From Psychroflexus torquis ATCC 700755 (lineage in GTDB: Bacteria; Bacteroidota; Bacteroidia; Flavobacteriales; Flavobacteriaceae): a stretch of DNA of 64,000 nucleotides. This document shows, piece after piece, positions 43,615 through 52,852 of this stretch. The DNA is taken from contig NC_018721.1 in assembly GCF_000153485.2 (NCBI RefSeq), positions 496,001 to 560,000 on the forward strand, in the 5' to 3' direction. The notes below the pieces were generated by a model. The model was given only the letters and a program-made list of their open reading frames with translations, did no database searches and was not told the DNA's origin. Positions within the stretch are counted from its first letter, which is position 1, and each line of letters starts with the position of its first letter. The translations under genes and the position numbers were made by a program.

Positions 43615-46600
43615 ATGTTATCAAAAATTATTGAATTTAGCTTAAAGTCTAAATTCTTTATCCTATTAATGGTGAGTTGTATTGTTGGTTTTGGGGTTTA
43701 TTCCTTAACCCAAATACCAATTGGTGCCGTTCCCGATATCACCAACAATCAAGTACAAGTGATCACAACATCACGGAACCTCTCTACTACTGATGTTGAA
43801 CAGTTTATCACCTATCCCGTCGAATTGGAGATGGTGAATCTACCAGGTGTTAAAGAAATACGATCGGTCTCTAAGTTTGGCCTTTCAGTGGTTACCATAG
43901 TCTTTGAAGATGATTTAGGCACGTATTTACCACGTCAACTCATTGCCGAAAAACTAAAATCTGCAGCTGAAAAGATACCATCAGGGTTTGGCACTCCAGA
44001 AATGGGACCTATTACAACTGGTTTAGGCGAAATATATCAATATACTTTAGAAACCAAACCAGGCTACGAGGACCAGTATGATGCTACCGAATTGCGTACC
44101 ATTCAAGATTGGATTGTTCGCCGACAATTATCTGGAATTCCTGGTGTCGTTGAAATTAATACCTGGGGAGGCTACTTAAAGGAATACGAGGTTAGTATTA
44201 ATTCCAAACGCTTACAAGCTAATAACATCACTATTGCTGAAGTTTTTCAAGCTCTTGAAAACAATAATTCTGTAGCTGGTGGCAGTTATATCGAAAAAAA
44301 TGAAGAAGCCTATTTTATAAGAGGTGAAGGACTTATTAAAAGTTTAGAAGATATTAAAAACATAAGTGTTACCACTCGCAACAATCAACCTGTTTATATC
44401 AAGGATATTGCAGAGGTTGGTTTTGGTTATGCCAGACGCTTTGGCGCTGTTACTGGTAATGGCGAAGGTGAAAAAGTTCTAGGGCAAGTGATGATGCTGA
44501 AAGATGCCGACTCAAAACGTGTCATTGATGCAGTAAAAATACGCATAGCAGAAATTGAAACTACTTTACCTGAAGGGGTGTATATTAATGGCTTTTTAGA
44601 CCGCTCAGAATTAATACAACGCACAACCTATACTATTGCTGAGAATTTGTTGTTAGGGTTTTTGGTGGTTGCCTTTATTGTGGTTTTACTCATTGGAGAT
44701 TGGCGTGCTGGTCTAGTGATCTCCTCTATTATACCGCTTAGTTTTTTAATAGCAATCAGCCTGATGTATATCTTTGGCGTTGACGCTAATTTAATGAGTC
44801 TAGGTGCCTTAGACTTTGGAATCATCATTGACGGTGCAGTGATCATAGTTGAGTTTGTCGCTTTTAAATTATGGCAACGCTCCAATGAGTTTTCCAACAA
44901 AACATCGACTGAAATCAATATATTAAAAGACAAAATCACTTCTAAGGGGGCATCCAAAATGCTAAATTCAGCCATTTTTGGTCAGTTAATCATCTTGATT
45001 GTCTTTATACCTATATTGTCATTAAGTGGCATAGAGGGTAAGATGTTTAGGCCTATGGCCCTCACCTTCAGCTTTGCACTCATTGGTGCAATGATTCTAT
45101 GTTTTACCTGGGTCCCAGTAGCCTGTAGTTTGATTTTGAAACCACAATCTAAGTCAAGTTTTACTATATCTACTAAACTCCTCAATGGCGTTAAGCGATT
45201 GTATTTGCCTTCCATTAAATGGGCTTTAAATCATACTAAACCCGTACTGATTTCAGCGGTAGTTTTACTTGCACTTGGTGTGTTTACATTTACTAGAATG
45301 GGTGCTGAATTTGTACCCACACTTGATGAAGGTGACTTTGTAATTCAACCCATTTTAAAAACAGGCAAATCCTTAAAAAGCACAGTTGAACGCACTACTG
45401 CTATAGAAAAAATACTCCTTGAGCAATTTCCTGAAGTAACGCAAGTGGTCTCCCGTATTGGTGCTGCTGAAGTACCAACCGATCCAATGTCGATGCAGGA
45501 TTCTGATATAATTGTTCGCCTGAAACCCAAATCGGAGTGGACGTCGGCAGATACCAAAGAAGGCTTAGCCGAAAAAATTGATGAGGCGCTATCGGTTTTT
45601 CCTGGAATGGATCTTGAATTTACGCAACCTATTGAAATGCGTTTTAATGAATTAATTACTGGAGTACGCTCAGATATAGCTATAAAAGTGTTTGGAGAGG
45701 ATTTAGATGTTTTAGCTCGGAAAGGGAATGAAATCAAGTCTCTTATTGAAAATGTAGAGGGTGCTGCTGACATCTCCGTAGAAAAAATTGTGGGCTTACC
45801 ACAAATGCTGGTCAATTATAAACGGGATAAGATAGGTCGTTACGGACTGGATATAAAAAGTATTAATGAGGTTATAACAGCAGGATTTGCTGGTAGAACA
45901 ACTGGTGTTGTTTTTGAAGGCGAAAAGCGATTTGATTTAGTGGTGAGACTTCAGGACACTGAACGCCAAGATATCGATGATCTAAGGAATTTGATGATTG
46001 ATACTCCAGGTTATGGTAAAATTCCATTGAATGAAGTCGCCGATATTACTTTTGATAGAGGTCCTGCCAAAATCTCCAGAGATGAATCCAAACGCCGTAT
46101 TGTGGTAGGCGTAAATGTTCGTAACCGGGATTTAGAATCTGTCGTTACAGATATACAAAAAATTATTGATGAAAATCTAGACTTACCCGTTGGGTATACC
46201 ATGACTTATGGAGGCCAATTTGAGAATTTAGAAAGTGCCAAAGCACGTTTAAAAATTGCAGTACCCATCGCCTTAGTCTTGATTTATATCATGCTATTTT
46301 TTGCCCTAAGAACTCATAAGGACGCGTTGCTTATTTTCACCGCTATTCCATTTTCTGCTGTTGGTGGTGTGTTCTTATTATGGTTAAGAGATATGCCGTT
46401 TAGTATTTCGGCAGGGGTCGGTTTTATTGCCTTATTTGGTATAGCCGTATTGAACGGAATCATTTTAGTAGAATATTTTAAAGATATCTTAAAAACCCAC
46501 GATAAATTGAGTTTACAACATATAATAGATGCTACACAAGATCGCCTAAGGGCAGTTTTGTTAACGGCTAGTTCTACAGCTTTAGGCTTTTTACCTATGG

Positions 46601-47940
46601 CTATTTCAACTGGTGCAGGTGCAGAAGTTCAACGTCCGTTAGCTACAGTAGTGATAGGAGGCTTGATAACGTCTACCCTACTCACTTTAATAATACTTCC
46701 AGTGCTTTATGCCCTAAAAAATAATGTAACCAAATTAAGGCTAAATCCTAAGCCGAGTCTTTTTATTCTGATGATGGGTTGCGCTGGTTTTACAGCAAAT
46801 GCTCAAGACGATGAATTTGAAAGTCTGAAAACACAGATGCTCGATAACAATAAACAGTTAAAAGCAGCTCAACTTAGAGCGGAAAGCACTGAAGCTGCCG
46901 AAGGACAGGCTTTTACTTTTAATAATGCCCAGATTTATCAAAATTATGATGAATCTGAGGCAGATCCTATTGCGAATCAACCTTTGTATCAATGGGGTAT
47001 TATTCAGCAATTTGACTTCCCAACAGTCTATGGGAGCCGATTGAAGTTGAATAAAGTTAAAACGAAGCTGGCAAGGACGCAATATAGTATTGTAGAAATC
47101 AGAAAGATTAAAACCCTTCAAGTTAATTATCAAAATTATCTTGAAGCTGTGGCAAAACTGGAAATATATGATAGTATTTATAAGATCTATACCGACTTCT
47201 CGCGCATGGCTAAACGAAAGTTTGAAGAAGGAGAATCAAATTATTTAGAAAAGATCACCGCGCAATCCAAAGCCAATCAAATCACTATTGAACAAGAACA
47301 GCTAAAGCAAGAGTTGACCCATAGCATACTCGCTATAAAAGGCTTGCTGCAGAGCCAAGAAAGTTTGGTCTTGAGGGAGAAAACGCTCTACAAGCTTCAA
47401 CTGAATATGGAGAACACCAGTTCTGAAAATCTGAGTTTGTCAGCATTAGAATTAGATCAAAAATTAGCAAAACGCAACTCAGCTTTAGCTAAAAATGAGT
47501 TACTGCCTGGGATTTCCGCCAGTTATTTTATCAGAAGTAATTCGGCTATCGATAAAAATTTTAACGGGTATCAAATTGGCTTAAATATCCCCTTATTATT
47601 TTTCGGGGATCGGTCTAAGATTAAATCTGCAGAAATCACTACCCTTGCAAAACAGGCGGCTCTTGAAGATGCTCAAATCGACTTAACCCAGCAAAAAGAC
47701 CAATTGATCAATCAGCTTTCAGTGCAGCAAGACGCCTTGAATAACTATGAAGAAAATCAACTAAAAATTGCCGATGAACTATTAAAAACGGCTAAGCTGA
47801 GTTATAAAGCTGGTGAAATCGATTTTTTTAGATATGTGCAAAGTCTAGAATATGCCCAGCGCATTCAACTAGATTATTTGACAAAACTGCGTGATTATAA
47901 TCAGACTATTATAGCCTTAAATTATTTTTTACTAAACTAA
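43615..47940 (+). CDS. heavy-metal RND efflux pump (CusA/CzcA family) fused to TolC-type outer membrane protein
   Basis: 1441 aa. Residues 1 to about 1040 are a CzcA/CusA RND permease: first TM near 12-31, TQIPIGAVPDITNNQVQV, the proton-relay TM4 motif DFGIIIDGAVIIVEF, the large porter domains and the C-terminal TM bundle. After a signal-like hydrophobic stretch (LFILMMGCAGFTANAQ, about 1049-1064) comes a coiled-coil TolC/CzcC-like domain to the end (DFFRYVQSLEYAQRI). The fusion replaces a separate CzcC. It exports Cu/Ag or Co/Zn/Cd; the metal is not decided by sequence here. Confidence 0.92.
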   Translation: MLSKIIEFSLKSKFFILLMVSCIVGFGVYSLTQIPIGAVPDITNNQVQVITTSRNLSTTDVEQFITYPVELEMVNLPGVKEIRSVSKFGLSVVTIVFEDDLGTYLPRQLIAEKLKSAAEKIPSGFGTPEMGPITTGLGEIYQYTLETKPGYEDQYDATELRTIQDWIVRRQLSGIPGVVEINTWGGYLKEYEVSINSKRLQANNITIAEVFQALENNNSVAGGSYIEKNEEAYFIRGEGLIKSLEDIKNISVTTRNNQPVYIKDIAEVGFGYARRFGAVTGNGEGEKVLGQVMMLKDADSKRVIDAVKIRIAEIETTLPEGVYINGFLDRSELIQRTTYTIAENLLLGFLVVAFIVVLLIGDWRAGLVISSIIPLSFLIAISLMYIFGVDANLMSLGALDFGIIIDGAVIIVEFVAFKLWQRSNEFSNKTSTEINILKDKITSKGASKMLNSAIFGQLIILIVFIPILSLSGIEGKMFRPMALTFSFALIGAMILCFTWVPVACSLILKPQSKSSFTISTKLLNGVKRLYLPSIKWALNHTKPVLISAVVLLALGVFTFTRMGAEFVPTLDEGDFVIQPILKTGKSLKSTVERTTAIEKILLEQFPEVTQVVSRIGAAEVPTDPMSMQDSDIIVRLKPKSEWTSADTKEGLAEKIDEALSVFPGMDLEFTQPIEMRFNELITGVRSDIAIKVFGEDLDVLARKGNEIKSLIENVEGAADISVEKIVGLPQMLVNYKRDKIGRYGLDIKSINEVITAGFAGRTTGVVFEGEKRFDLVVRLQDTERQDIDDLRNLMIDTPGYGKIPLNEVADITFDRGPAKISRDESKRRIVVGVNVRNRDLESVVTDIQKIIDENLDLPVGYTMTYGGQFENLESAKARLKIAVPIALVLIYIMLFFALRTHKDALLIFTAIPFSAVGGVFLLWLRDMPFSISAGVGFIALFGIAVLNGIILVEYFKDILKTHDKLSLQHIIDATQDRLRAVLLTASSTALGFLPMAISTGAGAEVQRPLATVVIGGLITSTLLTLIILPVLYALKNNVTKLRLNPKPSLFILMMGCAGFTANAQDDEFESLKTQMLDNNKQLKAAQLRAESTEAAEGQAFTFNNAQIYQNYDESEADPIANQPLYQWGIIQQFDFPTVYGSRLKLNKVKTKLARTQYSIVEIRKIKTLQVNYQNYLEAVAKLEIYDSIYKIYTDFSRMAKRKFEEGESNYLEKITAQSKANQITIEQEQLKQELTHSILAIKGLLQSQESLVLREKTLYKLQLNMENTSSENLSLSALELDQKLAKRNSALAKNELLPGISASYFIRSNSAIDKNFNGYQIGLNIPLLFFGDRSKIKSAEITTLAKQAALEDAQIDLTQQKDQLINQLSVQQDALNNYEENQLKIADELLKTAKLSYKAGEIDFFRYVQSLEYAQRIQLDYLTKLRDYNQTIIALNYFLLN

Positions 47941-47944
47941 ACTT

Positions 47945-49096
47945 ATGAAACGATATATATATACAAGCCTATTCCTATTCAACTTGCTATTTTTATCCTG
48001 TAATGATAGCACGTCTACTTCAGATGAAGAAGAGCACAGTGAAAACGAGGATTTAATAGAGGTGACAAGCGAGCAATTTAAAACAGTGCTATTAAAATTA
48101 GGGAATTTAAAACAAAATAGATTTTCAGAGCAATTTCAAGTGACTGGAATGATAGATGTTCCCCCCGAGAATCGAGCTACTGTGAGTTCTTATTTTGATG
48201 GATATATTTCTGAAACTCGACTTTTAATTGGTGACGAAGTTCAAAAAGGTGATTTATTAGTGACCTTAAAAAATCCTGATTTTATTAAGTTTCAACAGAA
48301 TTATGCAGAAGCGATAAGCAACATGGAATTTGTAGAATCAGAGTTTGAGCGTAAAGAGAACTTATACAACGACAAAATCATCGCTCAAAAAGTCTTTCAA
48401 TCTACAAAAAACGACTTTCTGCAAGCTAAAGCGCAACTTCAAGCAACAGTTGAGCAAATTAAATTAATGAACCTAAATCCTAAGCAAATCGCTGAGGGGA
48501 ATTTCACATCAGAAATTAATATTTACGCTCCTATTAGTGGTAAAATTTCAAAATTGAATGTCGCCCAAGGTAAGTTTTTATCTAAATCTGAAATGATCAT
48601 GGAGATTCTTGATGTCGATCATATTCATCTTGAACTGGATGTCTTTGAAAAAGACATCTTAAAGATCCATAAAGGGGATACCTTAAGCTTTAAAATTCCT
48701 GAAATTTCCGATCAAATTTTCAATGCTTATGTGAAGTTAATTGGCGCTGAAGTGAATGAAAACAGGAGCGTTCGCATTCATGCACATCCCAAAAATGAGA
48801 ACGTCAACTTTTCGGTTGGCATGTTTGTAAATGCCTATTTCAAATCTGATTCTAAAGACTATTTAGCTTTGCCTGAGACGGCTTTTACTGAGGTTGATGG
48901 GGAAACCTTCGTCTTACAACTCAATTCTAAAACCGATAATTTATACACCTTCAATAAAATTGAAGTGGATACGCATTCGCCTCAAAATGGGCTCAAACCT
49001 ATTTTAAACTCAGAACAAGTCGATACAGAAGCTCAGTTTTTAATCCGAGGCGTATTTGATATTATTACAACAGGTGGCGGTGGTCACAGTCATTAA
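47945..49096 (+). CDS. RND efflux periplasmic adaptor lipoprotein (CusB/CzcB family)
   Basis: 383 aa. Lipobox LLFLSC (Cys19), an acidic linker (SDEEEHSENED), barrel-sandwich hybrid (VSSYFDGYISETRLLIGDEV), a coiled-coil hairpin (about 115-160) and a beta-barrel domain (INIYAPISGKISKLNVAQG). The C-terminus GGGGHSH could bind metal. It links the inner-membrane pump to its outer-membrane part. Four bases after the pump gene. Confidence 0.93.
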   Translation: MKRYIYTSLFLFNLLFLSCNDSTSTSDEEEHSENEDLIEVTSEQFKTVLLKLGNLKQNRFSEQFQVTGMIDVPPENRATVSSYFDGYISETRLLIGDEVQKGDLLVTLKNPDFIKFQQNYAEAISNMEFVESEFERKENLYNDKIIAQKVFQSTKNDFLQAKAQLQATVEQIKLMNLNPKQIAEGNFTSEINIYAPISGKISKLNVAQGKFLSKSEMIMEILDVDHIHLELDVFEKDILKIHKGDTLSFKIPEISDQIFNAYVKLIGAEVNENRSVRIHAHPKNENVNFSVGMFVNAYFKSDSKDYLALPETAFTEVDGETFVLQLNSKTDNLYTFNKIEVDTHSPQNGLKPILNSEQVDTEAQFLIRGVFDIITTGGGGHSH

Positions 49097-49098
49097 TT

Positions 49099-49776
49099 AT
49101 GAACAAGGGAAATTACACCATTTTAATAGCAGAAGACCAAGTTGATATTGCTAAACTCTTGAAAAAAGGCTTAACCGAAGAAGGTTACCAGTGTTTGGTG
49201 GTTAAAAACGGTGAAGAGGTTTTAAAACTTGTAAAACACAATTCCATCAGTTTAATTTTACTAGATTGGATGATGCCAAAACTAAAAGGCATTGACGTTT
49301 GCAAACAATTGAGAAGTGAACACATTTCAACACCAATTATTTTTTTAACCGCTAAAGATACCATAGAAGATACTATTGAAGGCTTAAAAAGCGGTGCTAA
49401 CGATTACATTAAAAAACCTTTTAATTTTGAAGAGCTTCTCGCAAGAATTGAAACTCATTTGCGTTTATATTATAAGATAGATGAGGTATTGCATCTCGGT
49501 GACTTATCCTTGAACATGAGTAAACATCAGGTTTTAAAGTCGAAAAAACCCATCAATTTAACCGATAAAGAATTTAATTTTTTGGCTCATTTAGTTCGCC
49601 ACAAAGGACAAGTATGCACCAGGCAATCTATTATTGAAGACGTGTGGGATATTCACTTCGACTATGATTCTGGGGTCTTAGATGTCTATATGAATGCCAT
49701 ACGGAAAAAAATGAAGCTTGATAGAAATGAACTTATCAAAACCGTTCGCGGGGTTGGTTTTATAGCTGATGAGTAA
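49099..49776 (+). CDS. OmpR-family response regulator
   Basis: 225 aa. Receiver domain with acidic pocket (AEDQ), phospho-acceptor Asp56 (LILLDWMMPK), Thr in FLTAKD and Lys in YIKKPF; then a winged-helix DNA-binding domain (LTDKEFNFLAHLVRH, VRGVGFIADE). It most likely activates the efflux operon and perhaps the next operon. Overlaps the kinase gene by one base. Confidence 0.95.
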   Translation: MNKGNYTILIAEDQVDIAKLLKKGLTEEGYQCLVVKNGEEVLKLVKHNSISLILLDWMMPKLKGIDVCKQLRSEHISTPIIFLTAKDTIEDTIEGLKSGANDYIKKPFNFEELLARIETHLRLYYKIDEVLHLGDLSLNMSKHQVLKSKKPINLTDKEFNFLAHLVRHKGQVCTRQSIIEDVWDIHFDYDSGVLDVYMNAIRKKMKLDRNELIKTVRGVGFIADE

Positions 49777-51155
49777 TGAAATTATCGATTAAAAGTAGGA
49801 TTGCTTTATATTCAGTTTTAGGTATTGCAAGCATATCTATTGTTGTATTTATTGCTATTTATTTTACCGTTAAAAATACTGTCTTTAGTGAAATCGATGT
49901 GGCATTAAAATTTGAAGCCAAGAAGCACATCAATGAAGTAATGTTTAGCAAAGACAGCGTTTATTTCGCCTATAAAGATGAGTGGCTAGAGCGTGAGCAT
50001 ATAGAAATTGAAGTCTATCCCTTATTTGTTGAGTTATACAACGCCAAAGGTCAAGGTTTAGACAAATCGCCAAATCTTCGTGAAAGCAGCCTAGAAATCG
50101 ATCTTCAACAAGAGAATACCTTTATCGGCAATCAAAATTTGGATGGTGAGAACATCAGGCAAATTCAATTTCCGCTTATAGAGAACAACACCATTCAAGG
50201 CTTTATTGCCATCGCCATTCCTTTGGGCGACGCAGAGTTAGTCATAAAAACACTTTTAGATACCTTATTGTTTATCTATCCTATTTTACTGGTCATTACA
50301 TTTTTCATGTCTAGACTCATATCGCAGATCACCATTAAGCCTGTGACTTTTATAGCCAAAACCGTAAATGAAATTAGCTCGAACAACCTCAACAAGCGCA
50401 TTCCTGAAACTAGTAATGGTGATGAATTAGAAACTCTGTCTAATGCTATTAACAACTTTTTAAACCGAATAGATGCTGCCGTAAAACGCGAAAAGCAATT
50501 CACGGCAGATGCTTCTCACCAACTCAGAACACCGTTAGCAATTCTCAAGGGAAATCTGGAAGTTTTAATTAGAAAAAAACGTGAGCCAGAACAGTATGTC
50601 GAAGAAATTAAAAACAATATTAATAAAATTGACGACATGTCTGATGCCGTTGAAAAATTACTCATTCTTGCTAGATTAAACAGCCATACCCTTAAGAATC
50701 TAGAAACCGAGGAGCTGTGTCTGTACGACGAAATAGAGGCCATTTTAATAAACTACAAAAAGGATATTTTACAAAAAGGCATCAGTATTACACTAGATAA
50801 ATCTGAAGATTGCCAGATACAAACCCATAAAACTTATTTAAGGTTAGTCCTTGATAATTTGATTTCTAATGCGGTAAAGTATGGCGAAGACCAAACTAGG
50901 ATTACTATTTCACTAGAACCGACACCCCATCACTTGAAGCTTTCTATTTGTAATAAAGGCAAAAAGATTCCAGCCGATGAAATCAACGACATTTTCAATC
51001 CCTTTTTCAGAAACAGGTATCACGAAAATACTGAGAAAGGTTATGGCTTAGGTCTTGCCATCGTTGCTAAAGCCATAGATTTATTAAAGATTAAAATCCA
51101 TGTAAGTTCTGATGAATGCACTTGTTTTAGTCTTAAAATTCCAAGAACACCTTGA
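49776..51155 (+). CDS. sensor histidine kinase of metal-efflux operon
   Basis: 459 aa. TM helices at about 9-30 and 153-175 flank a 120-residue periplasmic sensor domain; a HAMP segment follows, then HisKA with His248 (DASHQLRTPLAIL) and HATPase with N-box (LVLDNLISNAVKYG) and G-box (EKGYGLGLAIVAKAI). CusS-like layout. Location within the efflux operon implies sensing of periplasmic metal. Confidence 0.94.
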   Translation: MKLSIKSRIALYSVLGIASISIVVFIAIYFTVKNTVFSEIDVALKFEAKKHINEVMFSKDSVYFAYKDEWLEREHIEIEVYPLFVELYNAKGQGLDKSPNLRESSLEIDLQQENTFIGNQNLDGENIRQIQFPLIENNTIQGFIAIAIPLGDAELVIKTLLDTLLFIYPILLVITFFMSRLISQITIKPVTFIAKTVNEISSNNLNKRIPETSNGDELETLSNAINNFLNRIDAAVKREKQFTADASHQLRTPLAILKGNLEVLIRKKREPEQYVEEIKNNINKIDDMSDAVEKLLILARLNSHTLKNLETEELCLYDEIEAILINYKKDILQKGISITLDKSEDCQIQTHKTYLRLVLDNLISNAVKYGEDQTRITISLEPTPHHLKLSICNKGKKIPADEINDIFNPFFRNRYHENTEKGYGLGLAIVAKAIDLLKIKIHVSSDECTCFSLKIPRTP

Positions 51156-51157
51156 AA

Positions 51158-51174
51158 CTTAAGATTCGCTTAAG
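51158..51174 (+). promoter_or_regulatory. candidate response-regulator operator (direct repeat)
   Basis: CTTAAGAT occurs at 51158 and again at 51169, an 11-bp period like that of OmpR/PhoB-family binding sites. It lies between the kinase gene and the thioredoxin operon, about 40 bases upstream of a TTGAC..TTATTTTG promoter-like stretch. Confidence 0.45.
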
Positions 51175-51237
51175 ATCTGTTCATTCCTAGAGTAAATGCT
51201 TTTTCTTGACGTTATTTTGTAAGTAAAAATAAAACTT

Positions 51238-51666
51238 ATGAAGTTAACTGCGTTAATCATGTTTCTATGCCTAGGTCTCACAAGTTTTGCACAAGACTGG
51301 ACCTACGATATAGAAGAAGCTAAAACACAAGCCAAAAAAAATAACAAAGACATCTTGCTTCTATTTTCAGGTTCAGACTGGTGTGCCCCTTGTATTAAAC
51401 TTGACCGCCAAATCTGGCAAAGTGAACAATTTAAAGCTCATGCCAGTGAAAAATTGATATTGGTACGCGCAGACTTTCCTAGGCGTAAAAGCAATAAGCC
51501 GTCCAAGGCTATACAAGATAAAAACAATGCTCTTGCAGCAGAATATAATACTAGTGGATACTTCCCCTTTGTATTATTGCTAAACAGCGAAGGTGAAGTC
51601 CTTAATAAATTAGGTTATAAAAACATATCACCAAATGATTACATAACTGCCATATATGCGAAGTAA
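51238..51666 (+). CDS. secreted thioredoxin-family protein
   Basis: 142 aa. Signal peptide (ending LTSFAQ) and a thioredoxin fold with the redox motif WCAPC (Cys49, Cys52). Resembles the DUF255/thioredoxin_7 type periplasmic thioredoxins (LLLFSGSDWCAPCIKLD). Overlaps ApbE by 11 bases. It may keep cysteines of the DUF4266 lipoprotein reduced or deliver electrons to a flavinylated partner; that is inference from context. Confidence 0.88.
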   Translation: MKLTALIMFLCLGLTSFAQDWTYDIEEAKTQAKKNNKDILLLFSGSDWCAPCIKLDRQIWQSEQFKAHASEKLILVRADFPRRKSNKPSKAIQDKNNALAAEYNTSGYFPFVLLLNSEGEVLNKLGYKNISPNDYITAIYAK

Positions 51667-52636
51667 ACTAATGATTTTGCTTGTTTTAATAAATTTTGCC
51701 GCTCAGGCTCAGGATATTTTTAAGAGAGAGTTGGGCTTAATGGGAAGCAACTTTGATATTACCGTTATAGCTGATTCAAAAAAAGAAGCAGAAAATTACA
51801 TAGACTTAGCTGTTGTAGAGATGCAACGCATCGAAGAATTGATATCCTCTTGGAAATCTACCTCTCAAACGTCTGCTATAAACCGTAATGCTGGTCTTAA
51901 GCCGGTTCAAGTCGATAATGAATTGTTTCAGCTTATCAAACGGTCCATTGCTATTTCAAAAATAACCGACGGTGCTTTCGATATAAGTTTTGCGGCCATA
52001 GATAAAATATGGGTATTCAATGGCGAAGAAACACAAGTACCAGATAAAGCTTTGATCTCTTCCTCCGTAAATGCTATTGGATACAAGAATATTAAACTAG
52101 ATGAAAAAAATTCAACTGTTTTCTTAACTCAAAAAGGAATGAAAATCGGCTTCGGCGCCATTGGTAAGGGCTATGCAGCAGATAAAGCTAAAAGCCTACT
52201 GATGGAAAAAGGAGTGTCTGGAGGAATTATAAATGCCTCTGGAGATATGAATGCCTGGGGGCTTCAACCTAAGGGTGAACTCTGGAAAGTTGCAATTACC
52301 AACCCTATGGATAACTCTAAGAACTATGGATTATTCGACCTAAAAAATAATGCCGTTGTCACTTCTGGCAATTACGAAAAATTTCTGCTCATCGATGGGG
52401 AGCGCTATGCCCATATTATTGATCCTCGAACAGGGATGCCCACCAAAGGTATATTGAGTGTTACTGTTTTTGCTCCTAAAGCAGAATTAGCTGACGCTCT
52501 AGCAACCTCCATTTTCGTAATGGGTAGCGAAGTAGGATTAAATATGATTAATCAACTTCCCGATGTGGAAGCCATTATTGTAAAAAATGACGGAAGCCTA
52601 GCCACGTCAACACATATAAATATTACAACACCATGA
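51656..52636 (+). CDS. apbE: FAD:protein FMN transferase
   Basis: 326 aa with a signal peptide (ending NFAAQAQ). It transfers FMN from FAD to a Thr of an exported flavoprotein using Mg2+. All key blocks are present: GAFDISFAAIDKIW, GFGAIGKGYAADKA, INASGDMNAWG, HIIDPRTGMPT and ADALATSIFVMG. No Na+-NQR or Rnf genes lie here and no obvious DGxTSAT-type target motif was found in neighbours, so its substrate protein is unknown. ATGA overlap with the DUF4266 gene. Confidence 0.93.
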   Translation: MRSKLMILLVLINFAAQAQDIFKRELGLMGSNFDITVIADSKKEAENYIDLAVVEMQRIEELISSWKSTSQTSAINRNAGLKPVQVDNELFQLIKRSIAISKITDGAFDISFAAIDKIWVFNGEETQVPDKALISSSVNAIGYKNIKLDEKNSTVFLTQKGMKIGFGAIGKGYAADKAKSLLMEKGVSGGIINASGDMNAWGLQPKGELWKVAITNPMDNSKNYGLFDLKNNAVVTSGNYEKFLLIDGERYAHIIDPRTGMPTKGILSVTVFAPKAELADALATSIFVMGSEVGLNMINQLPDVEAIIVKNDGSLATSTHINITTP

Positions 52637-52845
52637 TTAAAACACTCACAAAATTGACGCTCATAAGTTTCTTCTTTATGTCTTGTGTAGCCGTAAAAGA
52701 ATACGAAAAAATCAATATCAACGATCCTGATATGCGATTATCAGAGCGAGATTTAGATAAGTATAAATCAACCTTTCAATCCTACCGCGAAGCAGCAGCT
52801 GGAGCAAATGGAGGTAAAACAGGCGGCGGTTGCGGCTGTAATTAA
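52633..52845 (+). CDS. DUF4266 lipoprotein
   Basis: 70 aa. Lipobox FFMSC (Cys18), then the family core INDPDMRLSERDLDKYKSTF and a Gly/Cys tail ending GGGCGCN. The tail looks like a metal- or cofactor-binding or modified terminus. DUF4266 genes commonly travel with apbE, a thioredoxin gene and DUF3570; their function is not established. Overlaps apbE by 4 bases and precedes DUF3570 by 7. Confidence 0.87.
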   Translation: MIKTLTKLTLISFFFMSCVAVKEYEKININDPDMRLSERDLDKYKSTFQSYREAAAGANGGKTGGGCGCN

Positions 52846-52852
52846 AATAAAT

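Noticed and set aside
45345..45815. Minus-strand frame of 156 codons inside the RND pump gene
   Set aside because: Lies fully within conserved porter-domain coding sequence; composition is that of a shadow frame.
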